64,000 nt of DNA from Paenibacillus sp. J5C2022 (GTDB taxonomy: Bacteria; Bacillota; Bacilli; Paenibacillales; Paenibacillaceae). Made by a program: the position numbers and the translations under genes. Where the stretch lies: positions 20,542 to 84,541 of the forward strand of contig NZ_JAOQJC010000034.1 of assembly GCF_025567625.1 (NCBI RefSeq). Reading direction: 5' to 3'. This document shows, piece after piece, positions 26,333-35,683 of the stretch. The notes under the pieces are model-generated. The model was not told the DNA's origin. It did no database searches and saw only the letters and a program-made list of their open reading frames with translations. The stretch's first letter is position 1. The number at the start of each line of letters is the position of its first letter.

Positions 26333-26775
26333 TGTACGATTTATCGTACAAAAGTAGCAGGGGAGCCCGAGAAAGCAGCAGATTTGTACGAATTTTCATA
26401 CAAAAGTAGCAGGGGAGCCCGAGAAAGCAGCAGATTTGTACGAATTTTCATACAAAAGTAGCAGGAGAGCCCGAGAAAGCAGCAGATTTGTACGAATTTT
26501 CATACAAAAGTAGCAGGAGAGCCCGAGAAAGCAGCATATTTGTACGAATTTTCATACAAAAGTAGCAGGGGAGCCCGAGAAAGCAGCAGATTTGTACGAA
26601 TTTCCACACAAAAGTAGCAGGGGAGCCCGAGAAAGCAGCAGATTTGTACGAATTTTCATACAAAAGTAGCAGGGGAGCCCGAGAAAGCAGCAGATTTGTA
26701 CGAATTTTCATACAAAAGTAGCAGGATAGCCCGAGAAAGCAGCACCGTTGTACGATTTTTCATACAAAAGTAGCT
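26333..26775. repeat. 52-bp tandem array, eight units, built on palindrome TTGTACGA-N4-TCGTACAA
   Basis: Units start with GTAGCAGG at 26354, 26406, 26458, 26510, 26562, 26614, 26666 and 26718, exactly 52 bp apart. A perfect palindrome, TTGTACGA TTTA TCGTACAA, at 26333-26352 opens the array; later copies carry the slightly imperfect TTGTACGAATTTTCATACAA. The spacers (AGCAGGGGAGCCCGAGAAAG and so on) are the same in every unit, so it is not a CRISPR. It fills the gap between two convergent genes. Confidence 0.93.
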
Positions 26776-26808
26776 GCACACAATATTTCCCATAAGCCCT
26801 TCGATCCT

Positions 26809-27186
26809 TCAGCTGTTGCGCAAGCTTGCTATGGCATCGATTTCAACGAGTAGATCGAAGTTCAAGTCGCAATAGATGACCGTTCGTGCGGGATAGGGTG
26901 GTGGGACGATGCGTGTGTACACTTGGTTGAAGGCTTCGTACAATGCGCGTTCCTTCAAATAAATCGTCACCTTCACCAAATGCCGAAGCGTTAATCCGTG
27001 CTGCTTCAATAGACGCTCGATGTTTCCGATCGTCAGTATCGTCTGCGCTTCCAGGTCACCTACGGGAATATCGCCAGTAGTAGGTTCGATTCCGCCTTGA
27101 CCGGAGATGAACAGGAGTGAATCGGATTGCGTTGTTGACGAGAACGGCAGCTGGGCGGTTCCATAGTGTTGATTGTTTGTATTCAA
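26809..27186 (-). CDS. RidA/YjgF/UK114-family protein (enamine/imine deaminase-like)
   Basis: 125 residues, the normal family length. SLLFISGQGGIEPTTGDIPVGDLEAQ, NIERLLKQHGL, VKVTIYLKE, YPARTVIYCDL and LVEIDAIA are the conserved RidA segments; the Arg of PARTV and the Glu of VEIDAIA line the active site. Family members hydrolyse reactive 2-aminoacrylate-type intermediates from PLP enzymes. TTG 27186 is used because AGAAAGGAA lies 8 nt upstream and no closer ATG exists. It stands alone between two repeat arrays. Confidence 0.88.
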   Translation of the reverse strand: MNTNNQHYGTAQLPFSSTTQSDSLLFISGQGGIEPTTGDIPVGDLEAQTILTIGNIERLLKQHGLTLRHLVKVTIYLKERALYEAFNQVYTRIVPPPYPARTVIYCDLNFDLLVEIDAIASLRNS

Positions 27187-27249
27187 GAGGCATGTTCCTT
27201 TCTGCCATATGCAAGAGTGAGAAGGGGAGAGGGCAGCCGACACCGGCGT

Positions 27250-27830
27250 TATACCGTCAGAGATGCAGGAATAGGTACCGACTCGATGCCGTCATGATCC
27301 CGCTCCTTCGTGATACCGTCATGATGCCGATACCGGAAGCGACTCGATGCCGTCATGATCCCGCTCCTTCGTGATACCGTCATGATGCCGATACCGGAAG
27401 CGACTCGATGCCGTCACGATCCCGCTCCTTCGTGATACCGTCATGATGCCGATACCGGAAGCGACTCGATGCCGTCACGATCCCGCTCCTTCGTGAAACC
27501 GTCATGATGCCGATACCGGAAGCGACTCGATGCCGTCATGATCCCGCTCCTTCGTGAAACCGTCATGATGCCGATACCGGAAGCGACTCGATGCCGTCAT
27601 GATCCCGCTCCTTCGTGGTACCGTCATGATGCCGATACCGGAAGCGACTCGATGCCGTCATGATCCCGCGCCTGTGTGATATCGTCAGAATGCCGATAGC
27701 GGTAACGACTCGATACCGTCACGATCCCGCGCCTGTGTGATATCGTCAGAATGCCGATAGCGGTAACGACTCGATACCGTCACGATCCCGCGCTGCGTAA
27801 TATCGTCAGGACGACGGTAGCGGTACCAAC
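27250..27830. repeat. 61-bp tandem array, about nine copies
   Basis: GACTCGATGCCGTC or GACTCGATACCGTC occurs at 27280, 27341, 27402, 27463, 27524, 27585, 27646, 27707 and 27768, exactly 61 bp apart. Each unit consists of two related halves around ATGCCGTCATGATCCCG and ATACCGTCATGATGCCG. The first seven copies are nearly identical; the last two form a variant pair (CCTGTGTGATATCGTCAG). It lies between the RidA start and the solute-binding protein stop; 27831-27985 shows nothing else. Confidence 0.93.
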
Positions 27831-27985
27831 GGACATGATACCGATACCGGCGCCCCCTTCTCCCAGACCTTTCATGACCATGTGAAGCTCGATCCTCACC
27901 ATGTAGAGAAACGTCGTGCGCTGGGAACTGCGTGAATAGGTTGAGTTACCGATGGATATGCAAGGCTCTCACTAACTTAAAGCTC

Positions 27986-29365
27986 TTACCAGCCCAAAGC
28001 TTTTCGCGTCTCGGCAGCTTTCGTGTTATACGATTCTACGTGCGGGATGATCGTGCTCAGATCTCCGCCGTCCAGCAACAGCTTGGCGAGCGGTCCGTTG
28101 ACGTTGCCTGCGAGCGTACCCAACTCCACGGTGCGCGGATCGCTGGAGAAGCAGCACATGTCGGAGTTTTGCTTGACGCCTTCGACATTTTTGCCCTTCC
28201 AGATGTCTACCTGGTCATAGTACCCATCAAGCTCAGGATGCTTGACGAAGTTGCCGGAACCGTTCTCGATCATTTTCTTCTGAGCGGCAACATCGAACAG
28301 GAAGCTGATATAGAGGAACGCCTCTTCCTTATGTTCGGATGCCTTCGGAATGGATATGGCGCCTGCCTGATGAATGGTCGCTTGCTTCTCTTTGCCCATA
28401 GGCATAGGCAGCACATCCCATTCGAACGAAGCTTTGTTCAGCGCTTCCAGATACCAGTCCGCACCGATCATGAACAAAATGTTGCCATTCAGGAACGCTT
28501 CCGCAGGATCGGCAGGAATGCCGTTCGCCTTCATCTGCTCGGAGTTCGGATGGACATTCCACTTCGTGGACAGCTCCTGAATCCACTTCAGATCGTCCAT
28601 GACGGCAGGCGTATTGACGACGCTGGCGGTCAAGTCTTCGTTCATGTACCGCCAATTCGCGGCGCTTCCGTTCGCCATGGTCATAATGTCGGCCAACTGA
28701 TGCAGTCCGATGCCTCCCCAATCGTTATTCGCTGCATTAGTTGCCTTCTTGGCCATCTCGAGCAGGTCGTCGTACGTCCAGTCGTTGCCCGGCATCGTCA
28801 TGCCGTATTTGTTCATCAGCTCCTCATTGACGACGATCCACATCGGGATGTCGGAATAAGGAACGGTCCATTGCTTGCCGCCCGTCTGGAACGATTCCAG
28901 CAGATTGGCTACTTTATCCGCGTTCTGAATGCGTTGGTCCTTCTCGATATAAGGGGTCAGATCCTCCAGCAGGTCGCCGGACATCCACTCCGACAAGCCG
29001 TTGTCTAGGAAGACCAGATCGGCTTTGTCGCCGGCAATGACGTTATTGATGATGCCTCCGTTAATATTGGTGTTGGCTTCAATCGTAATCCAGGGATACA
29101 TTTTGGTAAATTCATCGAACAACGCCTGATTGGGACCGACGAACCAGGTGAGAACCGTCAATGTGACGGGATCGCGCTTCTCCGGTTCAGGCGTCGCCGC
29201 TTCCGTAGGAGCGGGAGTCGACGTATCGGGCGTCTTCGTCGCCTCCGAGGTTGGCTTCGGATCATTGTTGTTGGAGCAAGCGGGCAGAATCGTGAGGAAA
29301 CAGAGCAATACGACAAACCCTAACATCATCAAGCGCGGTGCTGCATTTTTTGACTTACGAATCAC
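27986..29365 (-). CDS. Carbohydrate ABC transporter solute-binding lipoprotein
   Basis: 459 residues. A hydrophobic signal ends in ILPAC, a lipobox, followed by a Ser/Thr/Pro-rich linker to about residue 62. VTLTVLTWFVGPNQALFDEFTKMYP and the later ADLVFLDNGLSEWMSGDLLEDLTPYI, GKQWTVPYSDIPMWIVVNEELMNKYG segments are typical of family-1 (CUT1) sugar-binding proteins. It captures an oligosaccharide outside the membrane for an ABC importer. No permease lies beside it on this strand, but the divergent operon starting 287 bp away has two permease pairs and an ATPase, so it probably serves one of them. It has its own strong minus-strand promoter. Confidence 0.88.
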   Translation of the reverse strand: MIRKSKNAAPRLMMLGFVVLLCFLTILPACSNNNDPKPTSEATKTPDTSTPAPTEAATPEPEKRDPVTLTVLTWFVGPNQALFDEFTKMYPWITIEANTNINGGIINNVIAGDKADLVFLDNGLSEWMSGDLLEDLTPYIEKDQRIQNADKVANLLESFQTGGKQWTVPYSDIPMWIVVNEELMNKYGMTMPGNDWTYDDLLEMAKKATNAANNDWGGIGLHQLADIMTMANGSAANWRYMNEDLTASVVNTPAVMDDLKWIQELSTKWNVHPNSEQMKANGIPADPAEAFLNGNILFMIGADWYLEALNKASFEWDVLPMPMGKEKQATIHQAGAISIPKASEHKEEAFLYISFLFDVAAQKKMIENGSGNFVKHPELDGYYDQVDIWKGKNVEGVKQNSDMCCFSSDPRTVELGTLAGNVNGPLAKLLLDGGDLSTIIPHVESYNTKAAETRKALGW

Positions 29366-29492
29366 TGTACTCGCCTCCTGTTTTCATTTCTAACTTGCCG
29401 CACACCGTGAGCGGTACTGGATGGCGGCTCCCCTCATTTGCATGGCAGCGCTTTCGTGTTATGTGTAAATTATGGAAGTTGTGCCTAGGTAG

Positions 29493-29520
29493 ATTTTATC
29501 ATGATCTTATTTCATGTCAA
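29493..29520 (-). promoter_or_regulatory. Sigma-A promoter for the solute-binding lipoprotein
   Basis: On the minus strand TTGACA (29520-29515), a 16-bp spacer and TAAAAT (29498-29493) lie about 130 bp before the start at 29365. The -35 is a perfect consensus. Confidence 0.6.
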
Positions 29521-29571
29521 GGAAAAATATTCACTAATAAAATGAAAAGGGAAGTCCTATTCAAATTTTGG

Positions 29572-29600
29572 TTTACGAAGGGAAGTTGTTTTGCTATTAT
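29572..29600 (+). promoter_or_regulatory. Sigma-A promoter for the eight-gene ABC operon
   Basis: TTTACG (29572-29577), a 17-bp spacer and TATTAT (29595-29600) lie 52 bp before the ATPase start. It is back-to-back with the minus-strand promoter at 29493-29520, so a regulator binding 29366-29652 could control both. Confidence 0.55.
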
Positions 29601-29652
29601 AAATTTATGTACTTGAAAAAGATTCAGTGATTAGAAAATGGAGGTGAGGGGA

Positions 29653-30786
29653 ATGGGCGAGGTCAAATTCGACCACGTGTACAAATATTATAAGGGGGAA
29701 GCCGCCCCCTCTGTGGATAATTTCCATCTGGATGTCGCGGACGGTGAGTTCCTCGTGATGGTCGGTCCTTCGGGCTGCGGCAAATCGACGACGCTTCGCA
29801 TGCTGGCCGGGCTGGAAGAGGTGTCGAAGGGCGATATCTATATCGACGGCAAATTCTCGAATTATATATCTCCGAAAAACCGAGATATCGCCATGGTCTT
29901 CCAAAATTACGCTCTGTATCCCAACTTGTCCGTCTACGACAATATGGCGCTGGGCTTGCAGCTTCACAAGGTGCCCAAGAGCGAGATTGAGCTTCGGGTC
30001 AACCGCGCTGCGCGAATGCTGGAGATCTCTCATCATCTGACGAAGAAGCCCGGGCAGCTGTCCGGCGGCCAGAAGCAGCGCGTGGCGCTGGGACGCGCCC
30101 TGGTGCGCGAGCCGCAAGCGTTCCTGATGGATGAGCCGCTGTCCAATCTGGACGCAAAGCTGCGCACGCAGACGAGAATGGAGATCAGCAAGCTGCACAG
30201 CGAGCTTCGGACGACCGTGCTGTATGTCACGCACGACCAGACGGAAGCGATGACGATGGGCACCCGCATCGTCGTCATGAAAGACGGACGCATTCAACAG
30301 GTGGCGACGCCTCAAGACCTCTACGATTACCCCAGCAATATGTTCGTCGCCGGATTCATCGGAACGCCTCAGATGAACTTCATTCCCGGCTCCATTTTTT
30401 CCGACAATGACCATTTCTATTTCGAATGTCGCCGATTCCGCATGATGCTGCCGGAGCAATATGCGCCTTGGCTGAGGGAGTCGTCCTCCAACTTGCGCTC
30501 GGTCGTTATGGGTGTGCGTCCGGAGCATGTCTATTGCGAGTCTTGGGCGCTGGAGCAGTATAACTATTGGCGGGTATCCGGCCAAGTGGACATGAGAGAG
30601 CCGATGGGCTCGAATACCTTCCTCTATACGACAGTCGGCCGGGATTCTCTTATCTGTCGAACGGAAGCGCATACAGCTGTCGGGGCGGCGGATGCCGTAG
30701 AGCTGGCGCTCAGAATGGACAAAGCCCACTTCTTCGATAAGGAGAGCGGCGCCTCCCTGATCGGCAGGGAGCGGGATCGGCGATGA
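29653..30786 (+). CDS. Sugar ABC transporter ATP-binding protein (MsmX/UgpC type)
   Basis: 377 residues from ATG 29653, which has GGAGGTG 6-7 nt upstream; ATG 29638 overlaps that site. Walker A is GPSGCGKST, the Q-loop is MVFQNYALYPNLSV, the signature is LSGGQKQRVALGRAL, Walker B is AFLMDEPLSNLDAKLR, and the switch His is in YVTHDQTEA. The last ~130 residues form an OB-fold regulatory domain, though shorter and more divergent than in MsmX. It powers carbohydrate import from the cytoplasmic face. It is the only ATPase for the two permease pairs that follow in this operon, and its stop overlaps the next start (ATGATGA). Confidence 0.93.
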   Translation: MGEVKFDHVYKYYKGEAAPSVDNFHLDVADGEFLVMVGPSGCGKSTTLRMLAGLEEVSKGDIYIDGKFSNYISPKNRDIAMVFQNYALYPNLSVYDNMALGLQLHKVPKSEIELRVNRAARMLEISHHLTKKPGQLSGGQKQRVALGRALVREPQAFLMDEPLSNLDAKLRTQTRMEISKLHSELRTTVLYVTHDQTEAMTMGTRIVVMKDGRIQQVATPQDLYDYPSNMFVAGFIGTPQMNFIPGSIFSDNDHFYFECRRFRMMLPEQYAPWLRESSSNLRSVVMGVRPEHVYCESWALEQYNYWRVSGQVDMREPMGSNTFLYTTVGRDSLICRTEAHTAVGAADAVELALRMDKAHFFDKESGASLIGRERDRR

Positions 30787-33700
30787 TGAAGAGGCTGAAT
30801 TCCCGGCGTCTTGTCGTTCCGCTTATTGCAATCGGCCTGATCGCAACGGCGCTTGTCCTCATCTGGCGTTCGCTGGACGACGAGGAGAAGGCTTACCCTG
30901 CTGTCGCAGCTTCATCGCTCCTTGACGCGGTCTTCGGTGAAGAAGGCGAGATGGATTCCCATTCGTATCTGATGAGCTTGCATACGCCGGCTTACTCTGA
31001 AAGCGCTTATCGCGAGGGCGAGTCTGTGCGGATAACGATTCCGGCTTTGGCTTACGCCGCTTCATCAGAGGACGCGAAGCTGGCGCGGCATGATGACGAG
31101 CAGCGGGGCGAAGTGCTTCGCTGGAGCAATGGAACGGGCTGGGTAGAGTGGCATGTGGAGGTTCCGGAAGACGGAGTATACGGTATTGAAGCGCTATACA
31201 AGCCGATGGACCAAGGATTTTCCCCCATTGTTCGCGGAGTGGCCATCGATGGTGAGCTGTCGTTCCAGGAAGCCGCGCATATCGAATTGCCCCGTTATTG
31301 GAAGGATGGCGACCGTCCGTATCCGCGCAATGCGATCGGCAACGAAATTATGCCGGTGCCGCAAGAGGTGCTGGAGTGGCAGCTTGAAGGACTAAAGGAT
31401 TATTCCGTATCGTCGGAGTCCCTGCTGTGGAAGCTGTCGCAAGGGGAGCATACGATTCGTCTAGTCGGCGTCAGAGAGGCGATGGCACTCCATTCCCTGA
31501 CGCTGTATAAGCCGGAAGGCTTGCCGTCGTATGCGGAATACCGGAATCGGCATAGCGAAGATAAGCTTGCGGAAGATGAGCGACTGTGGCACATGCAGAT
31601 CGAAGCGGAGCAGTTCAGCCGCAAATCTTCCGTCAGTCTGCGTACGGTTAGCGTAGCGGAGCCGTTCATATCGCCCGATCCGAAGGGGAGGCTCGTCTAT
31701 AACGCCGTAGGCGGCGACAGTTGGAGGAATGCAGGCGAGCGCATCGATTGGGAAGTGGAAGTGCCGCACGACGGTTACTATGCGATCGATGTGAAGTATT
31801 TTCAGGGTTATAACAGAGGTGCCAGCGTCTATCGGACGATTATGCTGGATGGCCGTATCCCGTTCCGGGAGATGCGCAGCTATCGCTTCTCCGCCAACCG
31901 GGGGATGGAGCTGGCCGCATTGGCGAATGACGACGGCGAGCCTTATCTATTCTATATGGAGAAAGGAAAGCATGTGTTGTCCATGATCGCCGATACATCG
32001 CCTGCGAAGCCGGCGACTGCAGCGATGATCGAGCTCGGCCGTCAACTCACCTCCATCATTGGAGAGATTCGTCTGATCTCCGGCAATTACGGCTTCGGCG
32101 ATACGCAGAATCTGGATGACGGACGCGTATGGGAGTTGAGCAAGTATGCTCCGGATATGGAAGCGAAGTTGCAGTCGCTGCGCGGCGGCTTGCTTGACAT
32201 TAGAGCGTACGTGCTGGGGCTTCACGGCTATGACAGCGATTCCGCCTCGGCTCTCAGCTCCTCCGCGAATAAGGTGGAGCATCTGCTTGAGGATATCGAG
32301 AATCTGCCTCATGAGATCAAGACGCTCATGAACATTCAGTCCAGCCTGAACAATCTGCTGAAGCCGCTGGAGAGCAGCTCGCTACAGCTGGATTATCTTG
32401 TCGTCCGCACACCCGGCGCGAAGCCGGAGCTGCCTATGCCGGACAGATGGGACAGGACAAAGTATGCTGCGACGAACTTCGCCCGAACATTCTTCCAGCG
32501 ATACGATACGAACGAAGAGAACGATGAAGATGCGTTGACCGTGTGGGTCATGCGCGGTCGGGAATATACCGATCTTCTGCAGATGTTGATCCAGCAGGAA
32601 TTCACTCCGTTGACGGGGATCGAGGTGAACGTCAATCTGATTGCCGATCCCAATGTGCTGCTGATGGGCAATGCGGCGGGCAATCAGCCGGATGTGGCAC
32701 TGGGCGCCAGCATGGAGGCGCCGGTCGACTTCGCAATGCGCGGCGCTGCGGAGGATCTGTCCGCATACCCGGGCTTTCAGGACGTGATGGAGCGGTTCAA
32801 TCCCGGCATTATGCGATCGTATGCCTACGATGGCGGGATATACGGATTGCCGGAGACACAGATGTACAACATGCTGTTCTATCGCAAGGATATTCTGGAG
32901 GAGCTTGGTCTCGCGCCGCCCGATACGTGGGAAGACGTCGTAGCGCTGCTGCCAACGCTGCAGGAGAACGGCATGAGCTTCATGTTCCCCAAGCTGGCGA
33001 TGATGCTGGAGCATCAGGGCGGCAATCTGACATCCAGGCCGGACTTCGTTCTTCCCTTCTATCAGCAAGGCGCGCCGTTCTTCACATCGGACGGCATGGA
33101 GCCGACGCTGACCAGCCAGGAGGGCATCGCCGCCTTCAAGAGGTGGACGGAATGGTTCACCAAGTACAATCTGCCAAGAGAGGTGCCGAACTTCTTCAAT
33201 CACTTCCGCTCCGGACTCATGCCCGTCGGCGTCGGCGATCTGACGATGTATACGCAGCTGATGACGGCGGCGCCGGAACTGGTTGGCCAGTGGGGCATGC
33301 TGCCGGTGCCGGGCGTGGCCCGCGAAGACGGAACGGTCGCCAGATGGGGGCCCCAGCTGACGACGTCGGCATTCATCATGCGCGGCAGCGACAAGAAGGA
33401 TGAAGCGTGGAAGTTCATGGAGTGGTGGACGTCGGAAGAAGTCCAGAGCCGGTACGGCACCGACATTGAAGCCTATGGCGGCATCATATACCGCTGGCAT
33501 ACGGCCAATCTGAAAGCGATGACGTTGCTGCCCTGGTCGGAGGAGGAGCTGCGGCAGCTGCAGGAGCAAAGCCGCTGGGCGAAGAACATTCCTCTTGTGC
33601 CGGGATATTATTTCCTGGCGCGCGAGCTGGATTTCGCATGGAACGCCGTCGTCGTGGAAGGCGATCCGCCACGTGAGGCGCTGGAGAAGGCGGAGCTGTC

Positions 33701-33809
33701 GCTGCGGCGGGAGATGCAGCGCAAGCAGAAGGAGTTCGGCATGTCGGAAGAGACCGATCTGTCGATCGACAGATACAACGAACCGTATGAGGGAGGGATA
33801 GAGCGATGA
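30783..33809 (+). CDS. Membrane-anchored solute-binding protein fused to two carbohydrate-binding-like domains
   Basis: 1008 residues. A basic N-terminus and hydrophobic helix (VVPLIAIGLIATALVLIW, about 10-27) without lipobox anchor it to the membrane. Two similar beta-sandwich modules follow: about 90-240 (WSNGTGWVEWHVEVPEDGVYG) and about 275-450 (DSWRNAGERIDWEVEVPHDGYYA), like CBM35/CBM6-type domains. A helical segment 465-545 leads to a CUT1-type solute-binding domain from about 560 to the end (LTVWVMRGREYTDLLQMLIQQEFTPLTGIEVNVNLI, GIYGLPETQMYNMLFYRKDILEELG). Normal binding proteins are about 450 residues, so this is a fusion. It probably holds a polymer near the permease genes that follow. 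ATG 30783 overlaps the ATPase stop. Confidence 0.88.
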   Translation: MMKRLNSRRLVVPLIAIGLIATALVLIWRSLDDEEKAYPAVAASSLLDAVFGEEGEMDSHSYLMSLHTPAYSESAYREGESVRITIPALAYAASSEDAKLARHDDEQRGEVLRWSNGTGWVEWHVEVPEDGVYGIEALYKPMDQGFSPIVRGVAIDGELSFQEAAHIELPRYWKDGDRPYPRNAIGNEIMPVPQEVLEWQLEGLKDYSVSSESLLWKLSQGEHTIRLVGVREAMALHSLTLYKPEGLPSYAEYRNRHSEDKLAEDERLWHMQIEAEQFSRKSSVSLRTVSVAEPFISPDPKGRLVYNAVGGDSWRNAGERIDWEVEVPHDGYYAIDVKYFQGYNRGASVYRTIMLDGRIPFREMRSYRFSANRGMELAALANDDGEPYLFYMEKGKHVLSMIADTSPAKPATAAMIELGRQLTSIIGEIRLISGNYGFGDTQNLDDGRVWELSKYAPDMEAKLQSLRGGLLDIRAYVLGLHGYDSDSASALSSSANKVEHLLEDIENLPHEIKTLMNIQSSLNNLLKPLESSSLQLDYLVVRTPGAKPELPMPDRWDRTKYAATNFARTFFQRYDTNEENDEDALTVWVMRGREYTDLLQMLIQQEFTPLTGIEVNVNLIADPNVLLMGNAAGNQPDVALGASMEAPVDFAMRGAAEDLSAYPGFQDVMERFNPGIMRSYAYDGGIYGLPETQMYNMLFYRKDILEELGLAPPDTWEDVVALLPTLQENGMSFMFPKLAMMLEHQGGNLTSRPDFVLPFYQQGAPFFTSDGMEPTLTSQEGIAAFKRWTEWFTKYNLPREVPNFFNHFRSGLMPVGVGDLTMYTQLMTAAPELVGQWGMLPVPGVAREDGTVARWGPQLTTSAFIMRGSDKKDEAWKFMEWWTSEEVQSRYGTDIEAYGGIIYRWHTANLKAMTLLPWSEEELRQLQEQSRWAKNIPLVPGYYFLARELDFAWNAVVVEGDPPREALEKAELSLRREMQRKQKEFGMSEETDLSIDRYNEPYEGGIER

Positions 33810-34795
33810 GCAAGACGGGCTATACAGACTTGGCGAAGCCTTCCCCGGGCGGCGCCGTTCGCACTTCCCCTCAGTTCGTCCGGAGACTGGCGCAATTTAT
33901 GCGGGAGTGCTGGCGCGATAGAATGTCGTACCTGTTTCTTGCGCCGTTTCTACTTTGCTTCGCTTGCTTTATTTTCGTGCCGGTCGTTATCGCGACCTTG
34001 CTCAGCTTTACGAGCTTCGACGGCTTCCAGTTCCCGCGCTTCGTGGGAGCGGACCACTTCATCTATATGCTCACACAGGATATCGTCTTCATGAAGCATA
34101 CGCTGCCCAATACGCTGACCTTCGCCGTCATCGCCGGCCCTGGCGGCTATGTGCTGTCATTCGCCTTCGCCTGGCTGATCAACCAGCTGCCGCGATCGCT
34201 GCGCGACTACTTCACGCTTGCGCTGTATGCGCCGACGATGGCAGGCGCGACCGCCCTGGCGGTCGTCTGGGCAGCGGCGTTCAGCGGCGATGCGGCAGGC
34301 TATTTGAACAATGTGCTCATGAGGCTCGGCATCATCGAGACGCCTCAGCTATGGCTGCAGGACCCCGATTCGCTTATGGTCATTATGATCGGCGTGACGC
34401 TGTGGACCAGCATGGGGGTCGGGTTCCTGGCGATGCTGGGCGGCTTGCAGACGGTCAACACGGAGCTGTATGAAGCGGGCCGGATTGACGGCATCAAGAA
34501 CAGCCTGCAGGAAGTGTATTACATTACGATTCCGTCCATGAAGCCGCAGATGCTGTTCAGCGCGGTGATGGCGATTGTGGGCACCTTGAAGGCCGGGGCG
34601 ATCTCAACGCAGTTGACGGGACTGCCGGTCACCCCTAAATATGCCGGCCATCTCATGACGAATCATATTACAGACTACGCCTTTATCCGGTACGAATGGG
34701 GATATGCTTCCGCTTTGTCGTTCATGCTGCTTCTTGCGAGCTACGGCTTGTGGCGGCTCGTATTCGTCCTGTTCGGCTCAAAGGAGGAACAGTAG
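33806..34795 (+). CDS. Carbohydrate ABC transporter permease, first pair, MalF-like
   Basis: 329 residues with six predicted transmembrane helices after a hydrophilic N-terminal extension of about 45 residues. MSYLFLAPFLLCFACFIFVPVVIATLLSF is the typical first helix of CUT1 permeases, and EAGRIDGIKNSLQEVYYITIPSMKPQ is the EAA loop that docks the ATPase. It forms the membrane channel with the next gene product. ATG 33806 overlaps the upstream TGA and has GGAGGGATAGAG before it. Confidence 0.9.
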   Translation: MSKTGYTDLAKPSPGGAVRTSPQFVRRLAQFMRECWRDRMSYLFLAPFLLCFACFIFVPVVIATLLSFTSFDGFQFPRFVGADHFIYMLTQDIVFMKHTLPNTLTFAVIAGPGGYVLSFAFAWLINQLPRSLRDYFTLALYAPTMAGATALAVVWAAAFSGDAAGYLNNVLMRLGIIETPQLWLQDPDSLMVIMIGVTLWTSMGVGFLAMLGGLQTVNTELYEAGRIDGIKNSLQEVYYITIPSMKPQMLFSAVMAIVGTLKAGAISTQLTGLPVTPKYAGHLMTNHITDYAFIRYEWGYASALSFMLLLASYGLWRLVFVLFGSKEEQ

Positions 34796-35662
34796 ATGAA
34801 TGCTACCATAAGAAAGCTGAGGAAATTCCTGTCCTTGAAGCGGATGCTTCTGATCGCCTTGCTGACGGCTGTAGGGCTGTTCATGTTTCTTCCCATCATT
34901 TTCCTGTTCAATCATGCGTTCAAGCCGCTGAATGAGCTGTTCCTGTTCCCGCCGACGATCTTTGTGAAGGAGCCGACATTACGCAATTTCGAGCAACTGC
35001 TGCTTCATACGTCCTCCGGACTGGTGCCGTTCTCCCGCTACCTGTTCAATAGCGCGGTCATATCCGCCGTGGCGACGCTGTCCGTCATATTGGTCAGCAC
35101 GATGGCGGGATATGTGCTGTCGAAGCATAGATTTCATTTCAAAACGCTCATTATGGGAGCGATTATGATCTCGCTTATGTTCGTGCCGGAGACGGTCGCC
35201 ATACCGCGTTATCTCGTCGTCAGCGGGCTGGGACTGAAGGATACGTACTTCGCGCATATTCTGCCATTCCTGGCGTCGCCGGTCGCCGTCTTTCTGATGA
35301 AGCAGTTCATCGACCAGATACCGGACTCCCTCATAGATGCCGCGAAGCTGGACGGCGCGACGGACATGTACATTTTCACCCGCATCATTATCCCGTTAAC
35401 CTCTCCTGCGGTAGCGACGGTATCCATCATTACGTTCCAGGCGGTGTATATGGATATCGAGGTGTCAACGTTCTTCATGACCAAGGAGACGATGAAGACG
35501 CTCGCCTACTACGCCACGGCAATGACGGTGAACGTTCCCGGCGTTGCCGCGACCAGTCTGGCGGCTGCGATCGGCTTGCTGATCTTCTTGCCCAATATGA
35601 TCATGTTCCTCATCTTCCAGCGGAAAGTCATTCAGACGATGCTGCATTCCGGGGTGAAATAG
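34796..35662 (+). CDS. Carbohydrate ABC transporter permease, first pair, MalG-like
   Basis: 288 residues, six transmembrane helices. DSLIDAAKLDGATDMYIFTRIIIPLTSPA is the EAA loop and the rest fits the MalG half of CUT1 importers. The ATG follows directly after the TAG of the first permease, with AAGGAGGAACAG as ribosome site. It partners with the 33806 product. Confidence 0.92.
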   Translation: MNATIRKLRKFLSLKRMLLIALLTAVGLFMFLPIIFLFNHAFKPLNELFLFPPTIFVKEPTLRNFEQLLLHTSSGLVPFSRYLFNSAVISAVATLSVILVSTMAGYVLSKHRFHFKTLIMGAIMISLMFVPETVAIPRYLVVSGLGLKDTYFAHILPFLASPVAVFLMKQFIDQIPDSLIDAAKLDGATDMYIFTRIIIPLTSPAVATVSIITFQAVYMDIEVSTFFMTKETMKTLAYYATAMTVNVPGVAATSLAAAIGLLIFLPNMIMFLIFQRKVIQTMLHSGVK

Positions 35663-35683
35663 GATGAGAAGGGGGGCTGTCAC

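Noticed and set aside
26448..26711. Minus-strand frame through the 52-bp array
   Set aside because: Pure repeat translation with no ribosome site; unit length is not a multiple of 3, so the protein changes frame between copies.
26333..26775. CRISPR array candidate
   Set aside because: The repeat period is constant but the spacers are the same in every unit, and no cas genes are near. The same holds for the arrays at 12814, 27250, 41992 and 63768.
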